A DNA stretch of 64,000 bases from Facklamia sp050409585 (GCF_050409585.1 NZ_JBNUPE010000001.1:62001-126000), one strand, 5' to 3'; positions 27,498-36,870 are shown, numbered from the stretch's first letter. Numbers and translations: made by a program. Notes: generated by a model from the letters alone, not told the origin.

Positions 27498-28814
27498 TTA
27501 TTGGTTGGCTTGATTGTAGTTTTCAATCGCTTTATTGATTTGATCTGCCATAGCTTGTGCAGCTGATTTAGGATCTGTTTCACCATTAATAACTTTTTCA
27601 AGTTCATTTTCAAAAACTTGACGTGCTTCTTGAGCAACACCTGCTAAAGCCCCTTGATCATCTGCGGTCGAATCATGCAGCTGATCAATCGCTGTTTGGA
27701 ATTGCGGGAATGCTTCTAAATTGTCTTTAAAGTTTTGCTCCTCGTGGGCCGCTAGGTTAACTGGGAAATATCCTGTATCAACATTCCATTGTGCTTGTGA
27801 GGCAGGAGATACTAAGAATTGAATAAAGTCCCAAGCTGCATCTTTTTTAGCCTCATCATCTGATTCAATCATCCAAAGAGAAGCGCCTCCAATGGATACG
27901 CCACCCTTATCTTCTGAGTCGATACCAGGATAATAAGCCGTACCAATTTCAAAACGCCCATCTACTTCAGTTAACAATTGACGTAAACTTGCAGTGGAAC
28001 CAAAAGTAATAGCTGATTGCCCTGCAATAAATTCTGGATGTCCACCCTCACGACCTACGTTAGGCATAACACCCGCATCCACACCTTTTTTCCACATGGT
28101 TAAAATCTTTTCCATACCTCCATTTTCAATAAAGGCCACTGATTCAGGTGCTCCATCGCGTCCGTTAGCATAGTCAAAGATTTCTTTTTCCATTTTGTTA
28201 AACCATTGATCAATCCACCAACCATAGATTCCGATAGATGCTGGCATAGCGGCACCAGCTTCTTGTAATTTGGGTCCAATTTCAATTAAGTCTTCTAAGG
28301 TTGTTGGAACTTCTACGCCAGCTTTATCAAAAATATCTTTATTATAGTACATTAAAGGGGTCGAATTATTAAAAGGCATCGAGTGTAATCGATCCTCAAT
28401 AGTGAAATAAGCCAATAAATTAGGCTCCAATAAATCTAAATCAAAATCTGTCTTATCTACATAATCTTGAATTGGAACCGTTAAACCTGAATCAATCATA
28501 AAGGTTGTTCCAACTTCAAATACTTGAACCACATCTGCACCCACTTCTGATCCTGAAGCAGAAGAACGTAATTTGGTTAATGTTTCGTCATAAGACCCTT
28601 GATACTGTGCATCAACTTCCACCGCATCTTGAGATTCATTATATTGATCTACTAGTTTTTGTAAAGCTTCTCCAACAGAGCCACCCATTCCATGCCAGAA
28701 TGATAATTTAACTGGCTCTGCAGCTTGAACAGTTTGACTTAAAGGTAATACACTCGCTACTGACATTGAAGCTGATAGTAATCCCACCATCAATTTCTTA
28801 ATTACTTTTTTCAT
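27498..28814 (-). CDS. ugpB: glycerol-3-phosphate binding protein, no lipobox
   Basis: Extracellular binding protein of the Ugp importer, 438 residues. The mature part starts with the family's KLSFWHGMGGS segment, where UgpB has its FWH signature. Glycerol-3-phosphate or glycerophosphodiester specificity is inferred from this and from ugpQ in the operon. The signal peptide ends SQTVQA/AEPVK, a signal peptidase I site, with no cysteine, so no lipid anchor is predicted. AAGGAGG upstream. First gene of ugpBAECQ. Confidence 0.92.
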   Translation of the reverse strand: MKKVIKKLMVGLLSASMSVASVLPLSQTVQAAEPVKLSFWHGMGGSVGEALQKLVDQYNESQDAVEVDAQYQGSYDETLTKLRSSASGSEVGADVVQVFEVGTTFMIDSGLTVPIQDYVDKTDFDLDLLEPNLLAYFTIEDRLHSMPFNNSTPLMYYNKDIFDKAGVEVPTTLEDLIEIGPKLQEAGAAMPASIGIYGWWIDQWFNKMEKEIFDYANGRDGAPESVAFIENGGMEKILTMWKKGVDAGVMPNVGREGGHPEFIAGQSAITFGSTASLRQLLTEVDGRFEIGTAYYPGIDSEDKGGVSIGGASLWMIESDDEAKKDAAWDFIQFLVSPASQAQWNVDTGYFPVNLAAHEEQNFKDNLEAFPQFQTAIDQLHDSTADDQGALAGVAQEARQVFENELEKVINGETDPKSAAQAMADQINKAIENYNQANQ

Positions 28815-28869
28815 GGTGCTTCCTCCTTTGTTATCGATCCTTTTAAAGTGACCGTTGACAAAAATATAG

Positions 28870-28926
28870 CATGCTAGTATTAACTTTAAGTAAATTCATT
28901 GTAAATATTTTGTAAATTTACATGCA
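28870..28926 (-). promoter_or_regulatory. probable ugp promoter and operator region
   Basis: TTTACA and TAATAC are 17 nt apart on the minus strand. The perfect 12-bp palindrome TGTAAATTTACA at about 28911-28922 lies just upstream of this -35, with a half-copy (TGTAAATA) overlapping it. A regulator site is plausible; its owner is unknown. Confidence 0.45.
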
Positions 28927-28942
28927 ATTTTTTCAGAAAATA

Positions 28943-29133
28943 AAAAAACACCTTTATAAGGTGGAAAATTACATTAAATCAAAAACGATTTTCAAGGCGC
29001 CTATAATACTAAATATACTAAAGGTAATTTCCCCCCATGCACCCTTGTAGGTATGTCGCTTAGTTTCTTATGCAAAATACCCCTACAAACATTCGATATA
29101 TCTTTATATTGATTAGCAAATTAATAAGTATTA
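28943..29133 (-). ncRNA. unassigned structured RNA with own promoter and terminator
   Basis: On the minus strand TTGAAA (29162-29167), 17 nt, TATACA (29139-29144) would start an RNA near 29132. The transcript holds a hairpin TTGTAGG/CCTACAA enclosing ~30 nt near 29040-29095 and ends at an intrinsic terminator CACCTT/AAGGTG followed by T7 (28943-28965). There is no credible coding frame. It stops before the ugpB promoter, so it may be an sRNA or an upstream attenuator. I do not recognise the class. Confidence 0.4.
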
Positions 29134-29167
29134 ATTTATGTATACTTAATATCATCAACCTTTTCAA

Positions 29168-29497
29168 CAAGTTTAAACTATATAATAATCTATTTTTTAA
29201 TCAACATTAACTATATTATTAGCTTGTCTCTTAAAAGTAAAAAAACACTCACCATGGTATGTAATCTCAATTATATAATCTTCTAGGAGTACTCTCTTTT
29301 AGATATAGATCCCCTCAGAAGCTTATAAAATAGACGATCAAGACAAAAAGTCGCATGAGTCACTTTCACACATTTACAACAATGTGACAGCGCTTAGATT
29401 ATGTGTTGTTATGATAGCTTTTGATGACCTCATAAAAATATTCAAGAATATAAGAAGTTATCTTTTTGCTACCCTTTAAGTTTAAAAAATACTGTAA
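29168..29497. other. AT-rich intergenic stretch
   Basis: No coding frame or RNA was recognised here. Only a cre-like TGACAGCGCTTAGA near 29385-29398 (two mismatches to the CcpA consensus) stands out; it is too far from ugpB to be assigned. Confidence 0.4.
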
Positions 29498-29537
29498 AAG
29501 CCTATCTAATAAGGAAATTAGACAAAATAAAATAGGC
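29498..29537 (-). terminator. SRP RNA terminator
   Basis: GCCTAT...ATAGGC encloses CTAAT/ATTAG and is followed on the minus strand by TTTTAC. It overlaps the 3' end of the SRP RNA. Confidence 0.65.
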
Positions 29538-29605
29538 ACATGACTTCATCACTTATAGCTGCTACCTTCCGGTCCTGACTCGGTTCGTGAATCCATCATT
29601 GCCTT
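29530..29605 (-). ncRNA. ffs: signal recognition particle RNA, short bacterial type
   Basis: 4.5S-type SRP RNA that binds Ffh and helps target nascent membrane proteins. The apical domain shows the hallmark GTCAGGACCGGAAGGTAGCAG (symmetric loop plus GGAA tetraloop). The arms GGCAATGATGG and its partner toward GTGCC close the hairpin. No Alu domain, so it is the short form. Ends are approximate. It lies next to tadA, as in many Lactobacillales. Confidence 0.93.
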
Positions 29606-29610
29606 TTTAT

Positions 29611-29639
29611 AGTATAGCATGAATGGCTCCTTTTGTAAA
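29611..29639 (-). promoter_or_regulatory. SRP RNA promoter
   Basis: TTTACA (29634-29639), 17 nt, TATACT (29611-29616), ~7 nt before the RNA 5' end. Confidence 0.8.
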
Positions 29640-29680
29640 ATTCATGTTTTAGAGCTAAGGTTCATCTCTTGCCTGTGTAT

Positions 29681-29715
29681 AAAGTTGTGCATAAGTCGTC
29701 TTTTGCACAACTTTT
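29681..29715 (-). terminator. tadA terminator
   Basis: Perfect 11-bp stem AAAGTTGTGCA / TGCACAACTTT just after the tadA stop; weak T-tract on the minus strand. Confidence 0.6.
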
Positions 29716-29729
29716 CTGTGGATATCCTC

Positions 29730-30254
29730 CTATTTCGCCTTGTCTTTCTTCTTTGCTTTTTTCTTCTGTCGCAGTTGTCTAAAGAAATTAGACATCATCT
29801 GGCTACATTCTTCTTTTAAAACCCCCTCAATAACTTCCACTTGATGATTAAAGCGTTCCTCTTGTAATAAATTCATTAAGCTGCCACTGCAACCCCCTTT
29901 AGGATCTCTGGTAGCAAAAATTACTTGTTCAAGTCTCGCTAACACAGATGCTCCAGCACACATTGGACAAGGTTCTAAAGTTACATACAATTTAGCCCCT
30001 TGAAGCCGCCATGCTTGTAGCCTTTCATTAGCTTGATTTATCGCTAATATTTCAGCGTGACCTGTAGCTTGGTGCTGACTTTCTCTAACATTAAAGCCTC
30101 TTCCAATTATTTCATCATTGTATACAACGACAGCTCCAATCGGCACCTCACCAATTGCTTCAGCTTTTTTTGCTTCCTTAATTGCTTCAAGCATCCATTT
30201 TTTATGCTGGACCTGTTGATTTGAATCCAACTCTTTAAATAATAAATTCTCCAT
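29730..30254 (-). CDS. tadA: tRNA-specific adenosine deaminase
   Basis: Converts A34 of tRNA-Arg(ACG) to inosine. 174 residues. The zinc site and proton shuttle are intact: HAE in TGHAEILAIN and PCPMC in LEPCPMCAGAS. The N-terminus has ~15 extra residues before the deaminase fold. The C-terminus is a Lys-rich tail (QKKKAKKKDKAK) that may help tRNA binding. Upstream of the SRP RNA. Confidence 0.95.
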   Translation of the reverse strand: MENLLFKELDSNQQVQHKKWMLEAIKEAKKAEAIGEVPIGAVVVYNDEIIGRGFNVRESQHQATGHAEILAINQANERLQAWRLQGAKLYVTLEPCPMCAGASVLARLEQVIFATRDPKGGCSGSLMNLLQEERFNHQVEVIEGVLKEECSQMMSNFFRQLRQKKKAKKKDKAK

Positions 30255-30290
30255 TCACTGACTCCTATTTAAATAAAAGTATTTCAAATT

Positions 30291-30322
30291 AAAAAGCAAC
30301 CTCCATCTATAGGTTGCTTTTA
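30291..30322. terminator. bidirectional terminator
   Basis: AAAAGCAACCT / AGGTTGCTTTT with a 6-nt loop, after the small membrane-anchored gene at 30341. Confidence 0.8.
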
Positions 30323-30340
30323 ACTATATATCTGTAATTA

Positions 30341-30691
30341 TTAAAACAGATTATGCATTTTTTCACCAGCATCATCAGCTAGTTCTTTAGCACGGTTAAT
30401 AATCTGAATAAAACCTTCACTCATTTGAGACTGAGTGGCCTTAGTCTTATTAGCAATACCTACTAAAGTATTTACTTCTTCATCAGAAAGGTCATTTACG
30501 ATATTCACTAAATGATCGGAGCCTTTTAATTGATGCTTAACATAAGCTTTGACTTTCTCACGGTTAATCATGCCTCTTACACGTTCATTAGCATCATCAT
30601 CTAAATATGCATAAAGAATAACGCCTGTAACGGCTGCAACAATTGCTGTACCAGCGATGATATTGGTCAATCTGTTCTTTTTATTCAACAT
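30341..30691 (-). CDS. small membrane-anchored protein of unknown function
   Basis: 116 residues. The ATG at 30691 follows GAGGTGG by 8 nt. An N-terminal positively charged stretch and one transmembrane helix (IIAGTAIVAAVTGVILYAYL) are followed by an alpha-helical, charged domain with the repeated NDLSDEEVNTLVGIANK type pattern. Superficially YtxH-like in layout, but I do not assign it. Own terminator; between clpC and tadA. Confidence 0.75.
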   Translation of the reverse strand: MLNKKNRLTNIIAGTAIVAAVTGVILYAYLDDDANERVRGMINREKVKAYVKHQLKGSDHLVNIVNDLSDEEVNTLVGIANKTKATQSQMSEGFIQIINRAKELADDAGEKMHNLF

Positions 30692-30805
30692 AATATATTC
30701 CACCTCTTTATTAATTTCTTTTTACTTCATATAAACCTTATCACTAAACGTACAAAATAGATAGTAAAATGCTTTCAGCTTTTGATAGACTATCAATTAT
30801 TATAA

Positions 30806-30850
30806 TCAAAAAATAGTAGCTGAATAAGCTAGGCTTACTCGGCTACTATT
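30806..30850 (-). terminator. ctsR-clpC terminator
   Basis: AATAGTAGC / GCTACTATT stem with an inner hairpin, followed by T6 on the minus strand. Confidence 0.8.
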
Positions 30851-30876
30851 CTAGATAAGATCATCGATTTTTCCAG

Positions 30877-33348
30877 CTATTTTGATCGGTTGTTAATCCG
30901 AATGGATCCTGAGCGACCACCAATTGTTATTTTATCTCCTAAAGCAATATCTCCATTCAAGAGCATCTCACTTAATTCATCTTCAATTTGTTTTTGAATA
31001 GCTCGGCGGATTGGACGCGCTCCATATTCTGGATCAAATCCTGCTTCCGCTATAATATCGATTGCTGTATCAGTTATACGCGCATTAATTTCTAATTCAT
31101 CTAATCGTTTAACAATCTCATTGGTTTGAAGTTTAACAATTTCTTTAATATGTTCTTTATCCAATGAGTGAAAGACAATCGTTTCGTCGATACGGTTTAA
31201 AAATTCTGGACGGAAAGCACGTTTTAACTCTTCTAAGATACGCTTTTCCATCGCTTTAAAGTCATCAGCAAAGCTAACCGCGCTGAAGCCAACTGACTTC
31301 TCGTCGCGAAGAGCAGTAGCACCGATATTAGATGTCATGATAATAATTGTATTTCTAAAGTCGACCCGACGACCCTTACCATCTGTTAAATGACCGTCAT
31401 CAAAAACCTGTAATAAGATATTAAAGACATCTGGATGCGCCTTCTCAATTTCATCTAGTAGAATCACTGAATATGGTTTTTGGCGAACTTTTTCAGTTAA
31501 TTGTCCAGACTCGTCATAACCGACATATCCTGGAGGAGAACCGACTAAACGAGAAACGGCGTGTTTTTCCATATACTCAGACATATCAACACGAATCATA
31601 TTATCTTGTGAACCAAACATGGAGTTAGCTAAGGTTTTGGCTAATTCTGTTTTTCCAACACCAGTCGGTCCTAAGAATAAGAAGGAGCCAATTGGTCTTT
31701 GTGGACTCTTCAAGCCTGAACGAGCACGCCGAATAGCACGCGCTACTGAAGAAACGGCTGAATCTTGTCCTATTACGCGTTCATGCAACTCAGCTTCTAA
31801 ATGAACTAAACGTTTAGCTTCCGCTACATCCATTTGATAGATTGGCACACCTGTTGCCAGTGCTGTTACTTCAGCTACATGTTCAGCGGTTACTTTTGGA
31901 TAACTTAATTCTTTTTGTTCATTTTTTTTCTTGGCTTTTTTGTTAGCCTTCTCAATAACTTTTTCTAAATCTTGCTCTTCTTTTCGAATATCGGCAGCTA
32001 ATTCAAAATTGCGGTCGAGAATGGCTTGTTCTTTACGATTCGCTAGGTTTTTTTGTTGCAATTCTAGCTCTGCTAAATTATCAGTTTGCTTGCCTTCTTC
32101 GATTCTTACTTTAGCCGATGCTTCATCGATTAAATCAACCGCCTTATCAGGCAACTTACGCTCATTCATATAGCGTGAGGACAATTTGACTGCCGCTTCA
32201 ATCGCTTCATCACTTATCTCCACATGATGATGCTGTTCATATTTAGACCTTAGTCCAGTTATAATTTGAATAGACTCAGCTTGAGAAGGCTCTTCAATCA
32301 CAATTTTAGAAAAACGACGTTCTAAGGCAGAGTCTTTTTCAATATGCTTTTGATATTCATCGAAGGTTGTAGCTCCCACTGTTTGAATTTCTCCCCTTGC
32401 TAAAGCCGGTTTAAGAATGTTGGCAGCATCAATTGCTCCTTCGGCTCCTCCAGCTCCAATAAGTGTGTGGAGTTCATCTATAAAGAGAATTACTTTACCA
32501 TCTTGAGATATTTCTTCGATTATCTTCTTCATTCGTTCTTCAAATTCGCCTCGATATTTAGTCCCTGCAACTAAAGCAGCTGTATCTAACATCATTAGAC
32601 GTTTCTCAGCAATTTCACTTGGTACTTTCCCTGTCACCATTGCTTGAGCCAACCCTTCAGCAATCGCTGTTTTTCCAACGCCCGGTTCTCCTACAAGAAC
32701 AGGGTTGTTTTTCGTTCTGCGAGAAATAATTTGAATCATACGACGAATTTCTTTTTCGCGACCGATAACCGGATCTAATTTACCTTCGCGTGCCAATTGT
32801 GTTAGATCTCTTGAAACTCCATCCAAAGTAGCAGTATTAGATTGAGTATTCGTGTTTTGTTGACGTCGCCCTCTTTTACTTTGACTATCTGAACGCTTCT
32901 GCTGATTAATTCCAATTTCCTCGAATATTCCTTTACGTAATTCTGCCAGATTAATTCCTATATTTTTCAATAATACCGTAGCGAGTATTTCTTCTTTCAG
33001 TAAGCCTAAAAGTAAATGCTCTGTCCCTACTTTTGGAGCGCCAAGACGTTTAGCATCACTAGAGGCATTCATTATTACTTTTTTGGCGCGTGGAGAATAA
33101 GGAATGACCACTTCACCACGTCTACCTGCTTTTAAGCTTTTTCCATGAATCATTTCTAATTCATCTACAAGCACAGCATATTCTGCCCCATAATCTCTTA
33201 AGACTTTACCGGCAATTCCATTTTCTTCACGAGCTAATCCTAACAAAATATGTTCCGTACCAACTGCTTGATGGTGGAAAACATAGGCATGCTCGGCTGC
33301 AAACATCATGGCCTGGCGTGCACTTTCTGTAAATAATTCTTCAAACAT
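30877..33348 (-). CDS. clpC: ATP-dependent Clp protease ATP-binding subunit ClpC
   Basis: 823-residue Hsp100 unfoldase that feeds ClpP. N domain (two Clp repeats, residues 1-145); D1 with Walker A GEPGVGKTAIAEG; a middle coiled-coil domain (~410-480) with the UVR-like segment; D2 with GPTGVGKTELAK; and a C-terminal substrate-sensing region. Co-transcribed with ctsR. mcsA and mcsB, which sit between them in bacilli, are absent, as is usual in Lactobacillales. Regulated by the CtsR site upstream of ctsR. Confidence 0.97.
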   Translation of the reverse strand: MFEELFTESARQAMMFAAEHAYVFHHQAVGTEHILLGLAREENGIAGKVLRDYGAEYAVLVDELEMIHGKSLKAGRRGEVVIPYSPRAKKVIMNASSDAKRLGAPKVGTEHLLLGLLKEEILATVLLKNIGINLAELRKGIFEEIGINQQKRSDSQSKRGRRQQNTNTQSNTATLDGVSRDLTQLAREGKLDPVIGREKEIRRMIQIISRRTKNNPVLVGEPGVGKTAIAEGLAQAMVTGKVPSEIAEKRLMMLDTAALVAGTKYRGEFEERMKKIIEEISQDGKVILFIDELHTLIGAGGAEGAIDAANILKPALARGEIQTVGATTFDEYQKHIEKDSALERRFSKIVIEEPSQAESIQIITGLRSKYEQHHHVEISDEAIEAAVKLSSRYMNERKLPDKAVDLIDEASAKVRIEEGKQTDNLAELELQQKNLANRKEQAILDRNFELAADIRKEEQDLEKVIEKANKKAKKKNEQKELSYPKVTAEHVAEVTALATGVPIYQMDVAEAKRLVHLEAELHERVIGQDSAVSSVARAIRRARSGLKSPQRPIGSFLFLGPTGVGKTELAKTLANSMFGSQDNMIRVDMSEYMEKHAVSRLVGSPPGYVGYDESGQLTEKVRQKPYSVILLDEIEKAHPDVFNILLQVFDDGHLTDGKGRRVDFRNTIIIMTSNIGATALRDEKSVGFSAVSFADDFKAMEKRILEELKRAFRPEFLNRIDETIVFHSLDKEHIKEIVKLQTNEIVKRLDELEINARITDTAIDIIAEAGFDPEYGARPIRRAIQKQIEDELSEMLLNGDIALGDKITIGGRSGSIRINNRSK

Positions 33349-33384
33349 TTATTTCACCTCTATTTAATAATCCTCGACTGAGAG

Positions 33385-33855
33385 CTAACTAGTTAATTCA
33401 TAGCGTAATTGATGGAGAAAAGTTTTTAACAACATGGCTCGAGCCACTTGATCTTGATTTGAAATCGCATGAAGGACAGATTTTTCAATCACTGATAAAA
33501 TAAGTCTTCCTTCCCTTTGTGTGATTATTTCTCTTTCAATCAACGTTTCAATAATATTCACACCATTTCGATATGAAATTTGATTGCCAATTAATTCTAA
33601 CATTGAAGCAACTTCATCTGCATCCGAGGTCAATTGAGTTTTTAAAATACGGATATAACCGCCGCCCCCTCGTTTACTTTCAACCAGATAACCATGCTCT
33701 TGAGTAAATCGTGTATTAATAACATAGTTGATCTGTGAAGGGACACAGTCAAATTGATCAGCAATATCGCTGCGCTTTATCTCTACATGTTCTGCGTTTT
33801 GCAAGAAGGATTTAAGATAAGCTTCAATTATATCGGACATATTTTTTCTGGACAA
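33385..33855 (-). CDS. ctsR: transcriptional repressor CtsR
   Basis: Class III heat-shock repressor, ~156 residues. The winged HTH shows DQFDCVPSQINYVINTRF and the conserved glycine-rich wing ESKRGGGGYIRI, which is the thermosensor in B. subtilis. I choose the TTG at 33855 (GGAGG ~7 nt upstream). ATG at 33834-33840 (MSDIIEAYL) is the alternative but is too far from the SD. McsB, the usual antagonist, is not encoded in this operon. Confidence 0.94.
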   Translation of the reverse strand: MSRKNMSDIIEAYLKSFLQNAEHVEIKRSDIADQFDCVPSQINYVINTRFTQEHGYLVESKRGGGGYIRILKTQLTSDADEVASMLELIGNQISYRNGVNIIETLIEREIITQREGRLILSVIEKSVLHAISNQDQVARAMLLKTFLHQLRYELTS

Positions 33856-33888
33856 ATTCAACCCTCCTTCAAGCTAATTTTGTTTAAC

Positions 33889-33911
33889 ATTGACTTTCTT
33901 TGACCATTATA
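33889..33911 (-). promoter_or_regulatory. ctsR-clpC promoter with CtsR operator
   Basis: The heptad direct repeat GGTCAAA-GAA-AGTCAAT (33889-33905) matches the CtsR consensus and sits directly downstream of TATAAT (33906-33911). A weak TTTTCA -35 lies 17 nt further up. Autoregulation by CtsR is implied. Confidence 0.9.
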
Positions 33912-34013
33912 CACAATCTTTTTATTTTTGAAAAGCTATTTGTTTGGACTTGTCTCTTAATCACGATTAAGTAGTCATAGGTATAATTTCATTCAATGTT
34001 TGTGTTTTTAAGA

Positions 34014-34042
34014 TTGAAATTTTGTTTTTTAGCAAGTATACT
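34014..34042 (+). promoter_or_regulatory. nrdJ promoter
   Basis: TTGAAA (34014-34019), 17 nt, TATACT (34037-34042), upstream of the two NrdR boxes. Confidence 0.7.
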
Positions 34043-34061
34043 AAACTACAGAACTTAATAA

Positions 34062-34109
34062 ACACAATATATTGGGCTTTATTTTATCTTTATATCCTAT
34101 ATATTGTGT
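34062..34109 (+). promoter_or_regulatory. pair of NrdR boxes
   Basis: ACACAATATATTG at 34062-34074 and CTATATATTGTGT at 34097-34109 match the NrdR consensus ACACWATATMTTG (the second in inverse orientation, one mismatch). They lie just downstream of the promoter, where NrdR binding would repress transcription when dATP is plentiful. Confidence 0.85.
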
Positions 34110-34175
34110 TTCTTACTATGTTTGTTAGAATATTCAAAATGTATCGAAGATCTTAATAGAGAGGCTGAACTGATT

Positions 34176-36788
34176 ATGGAAACGAATACTTTAATTCCAA
34201 AGACTGTCGAATGGAACCGTCAAGATCTTAATGAGGCTATCAAACATTTCCCTCAAGTAACTCCTGTTACATCGGAAATGAAAATCACTCACTCTGGTGT
34301 CTCACGAATGGTTATGTTAGACAGGTATTCTTTTAAAGACACCGCTAAGAAAACTCTAAAAGCTGGCGATTTAGTAGTCTTAACTGTAAAGCCTGATCCA
34401 TCCTATCCTGCAAGAGGTATTGGTATTGTGCAAGAACTTGATTGGGAAAAAGGTCAAGCTCTTGTTTTATTAGAAGAAGAATACCGTGGTAATCTTGAAA
34501 ACGAAAAAGAGCGCCTTAGTGGCTTAATCTTGCGAAGCATTGACAGTTTAGATAAGCCTTTAGAAATATATTATGAACAAATCGCCCACCGTAATGCAGT
34601 CGGTTTAGCTGAAATTGAAAATACAAAAGAAAAACAAGAAAGCTCTTTTGAAGCTTTTTATAATCAGCTTTCTAATTTAAACTTTGTCCCGGCTGGTCGT
34701 GTCCTATATGGAGCAGGCTCACAAACGGATGTTACTTATTTTAATTGCTACGTTATGCCGTTTGTCCCTGATTCTCGCGAGGGAATCGCTGAACACCGCA
34801 AAGAAGTAATGGAAATCATGTCGCGCGGTGGCGGTGTAGGAACTAACGGCTCCACTCTAAGACCTCGAAATACTCTGGCAAGAGGAGTAAACGGTAAGTC
34901 CTCGGGTTCTGTTTCTTGGTTAAACGATATTGCTCAATTAACTCACCTTGTTGAGCAAGGTGGCTCGCGCCGGGGTGCACAAATGATTATGTTAGCAGAT
35001 TGGCATCCAGATATTATTGAATTTATCATTTCTAAAATGCAAAACCCCCGCGTTCTACGTTATTTAATTGAACAAACAGAAGATGAATTAATTCAAAAGC
35101 TAGCACAGGAAAAACTTAAATTTGTTCCACTCACTCCTAATGACCAAGTAATGCATGAAACAATTGCTTCCTATCAAAATAAAGAGGATTTTGGTGGCTT
35201 TAATGTAGATATCATTGAGCATTCTAGAGCTGTTTTACGTGATAAGGGTGCTTATGAAGTCCACAATGAAGACTTTTTAACAGGAGCAAATATCTCAGTA
35301 ACTATCACTTCGGAATTTATGGAAGCGGTAGAGCAAAACCTAGATTGGGACTTACGTTTCCCTGATGTCGAACATTATAATAAAGAAGAAATGCATGCTT
35401 ATAATACTCAATGGCATCAAGTAGGAGATGTACGTGATTGGGAAGAGATGGGTTATGCAGTCAGAACATACCGAAGTATTCCCGCTCGTGAACTATGGAA
35501 ATTGATTAATATTTGTGCCACCTATTCAGCAGAGCCTGGTATTTTCTTTATTGATAATGCTAATAAGGATACCAATGCTAAAGCCTATGGCCAAAAAGTC
35601 GTAGCCACTAACCCTTGTGGTGAACAACCTTTAGCTCCATATTCTGTATGTAATTTAGCAGCTATAAACTTAGCAAATATGGCTAATAAAGATGAACACA
35701 CGGTTAATTTTGAAAAATTGAAAGAAACGGTTCGTGTTGGTGTGCGTATGCAAGATAACGTTATCGATGCTACCCCTTATTTCTTAGCAGCCAATCGTCA
35801 TCAAGCTTTAGGAGAGCGCCGAATCGGTTTAGGTGTTATGGGGCTAGCTGACTTATTGATCTATACTAATCAACGTTATGGTTCTGCTTCAGGTAATCAA
35901 TTGATTGATAAAGTCTTCCAAACGATTGCGATCACTGCTTATGAAACTTCGATTGAATTAGCCAAAGAAAAGGGAAGTTTCCCATTCCTAATAGGTTCAA
36001 CCGATGAAGAAACGAAACAATTGCGTCAAAACTTTATTTCAACAGGTTATATGCAGAAATTACCTAAGCACATTCATCAGGGTATTTTAGAACATGGCAT
36101 TAGAAACTCTCACTTACTAACAGTCGCTCCTACTGGATCAACCGGTACGATGGTTGGAGTAGCTACGGGTCTTGAGCCTTATTTTGCCTTTAAATATTAT
36201 CGCTCTGGACGTTTAGGTAAGTTTATTGAAGTAAACGCTGGAATTGTTCAAGAATATTTAGAGCGTCATCCAGAAGCAGATGCTGATCACTTACCAGAAA
36301 CTTTTGTTTCAGCCATGGAATTAAAGCCAGAAGAACACGTCGATGTTCAAACAACTATCCAGCGATGGGTAGACTCATCCATCTCTAAAACAGTGAATGC
36401 CCCCAAAGGTTATACTGTTCAACAAGTCGAAGAAATATATGAACGTTTATACAGTGGGGGAGCTAAAGGCGGAACCGTTTATGTTGATGGTTCAAGAGAT
36501 TCTCAAGTTCTTACTCTCAAAGCAGAGGAAAATGAAAAAGATCAAAATATTGCTCTTTTTGAGGTTGAAGATCAAGAAATACGTGTTGTCGATGAAGTTG
36601 AAGAATTGCGTCAGTTAGTTGATTTAGCTGAGAAAGATCATTATACCCAAAGCGGTCATACTGATGATGTGGTCTACGGTTCAGAAGTAGGAGATACTTG
36701 TCCAATTTGTCGTAAAGGAATCGTTGAAGATATTGGGGGTTGTAACACTTGTACAAATTGTAATGCTCAGTTACGATGTGGTCTCTAA
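34176..36788 (+). CDS. nrdJ: class II (adenosylcobalamin-dependent) ribonucleotide reductase
   Basis: 870 residues from the ATG at 34176 (AGAGAGG upstream), reading METNTLIPKTV. A longer frame would start inside the second NrdR box. The enzyme makes deoxyribonucleotides with coenzyme B12 and no radical partner protein. The active-site loop is ATNPCGEQPLA, with the paired redox cysteine in FNCYVMPF. The nearby GGGVGTNGSTLR and the C-terminal zinc module CPICRKG...CNTCTNCNAQLRC are typical of NrdJ. No cobalamin riboswitch is seen, but two NrdR boxes are. Needs imported or salvaged B12; no such genes are in the window. Confidence 0.95.
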   Translation: METNTLIPKTVEWNRQDLNEAIKHFPQVTPVTSEMKITHSGVSRMVMLDRYSFKDTAKKTLKAGDLVVLTVKPDPSYPARGIGIVQELDWEKGQALVLLEEEYRGNLENEKERLSGLILRSIDSLDKPLEIYYEQIAHRNAVGLAEIENTKEKQESSFEAFYNQLSNLNFVPAGRVLYGAGSQTDVTYFNCYVMPFVPDSREGIAEHRKEVMEIMSRGGGVGTNGSTLRPRNTLARGVNGKSSGSVSWLNDIAQLTHLVEQGGSRRGAQMIMLADWHPDIIEFIISKMQNPRVLRYLIEQTEDELIQKLAQEKLKFVPLTPNDQVMHETIASYQNKEDFGGFNVDIIEHSRAVLRDKGAYEVHNEDFLTGANISVTITSEFMEAVEQNLDWDLRFPDVEHYNKEEMHAYNTQWHQVGDVRDWEEMGYAVRTYRSIPARELWKLINICATYSAEPGIFFIDNANKDTNAKAYGQKVVATNPCGEQPLAPYSVCNLAAINLANMANKDEHTVNFEKLKETVRVGVRMQDNVIDATPYFLAANRHQALGERRIGLGVMGLADLLIYTNQRYGSASGNQLIDKVFQTIAITAYETSIELAKEKGSFPFLIGSTDEETKQLRQNFISTGYMQKLPKHIHQGILEHGIRNSHLLTVAPTGSTGTMVGVATGLEPYFAFKYYRSGRLGKFIEVNAGIVQEYLERHPEADADHLPETFVSAMELKPEEHVDVQTTIQRWVDSSISKTVNAPKGYTVQQVEEIYERLYSGGAKGGTVYVDGSRDSQVLTLKAEENEKDQNIALFEVEDQEIRVVDEVEELRQLVDLAEKDHYTQSGHTDDVVYGSEVGDTCPICRKGIVEDIGGCNTCTNCNAQLRCGL

Positions 36789-36823
36789 GTATTTAAATTT
36801 GCTTGCACAAATGTAATCTCTAA

Positions 36824-36870
36824 TTGATAAACCTTATCTTAATCTTGAGATAAGGTTTATCAATTTCTCT
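36824..36870 (+). terminator. nrdJ terminator
   Basis: 14-bp stem GATAAACCTTATCT / GAGATAAGGTTTATC followed by a T-rich stretch. Confidence 0.85.

Noticed and set aside
28990..29500. 6S RNA or tmRNA in the gap upstream of ugpB
   Set aside because: No tag-peptide frame or open-complex-like bulged hairpin could be drawn; only a smaller RNA candidate is reported.
34014..34176. Cobalamin riboswitch before nrdJ
   Set aside because: Searched by eye for the B12-box GCCACTG and found none; NrdR boxes explain the region.
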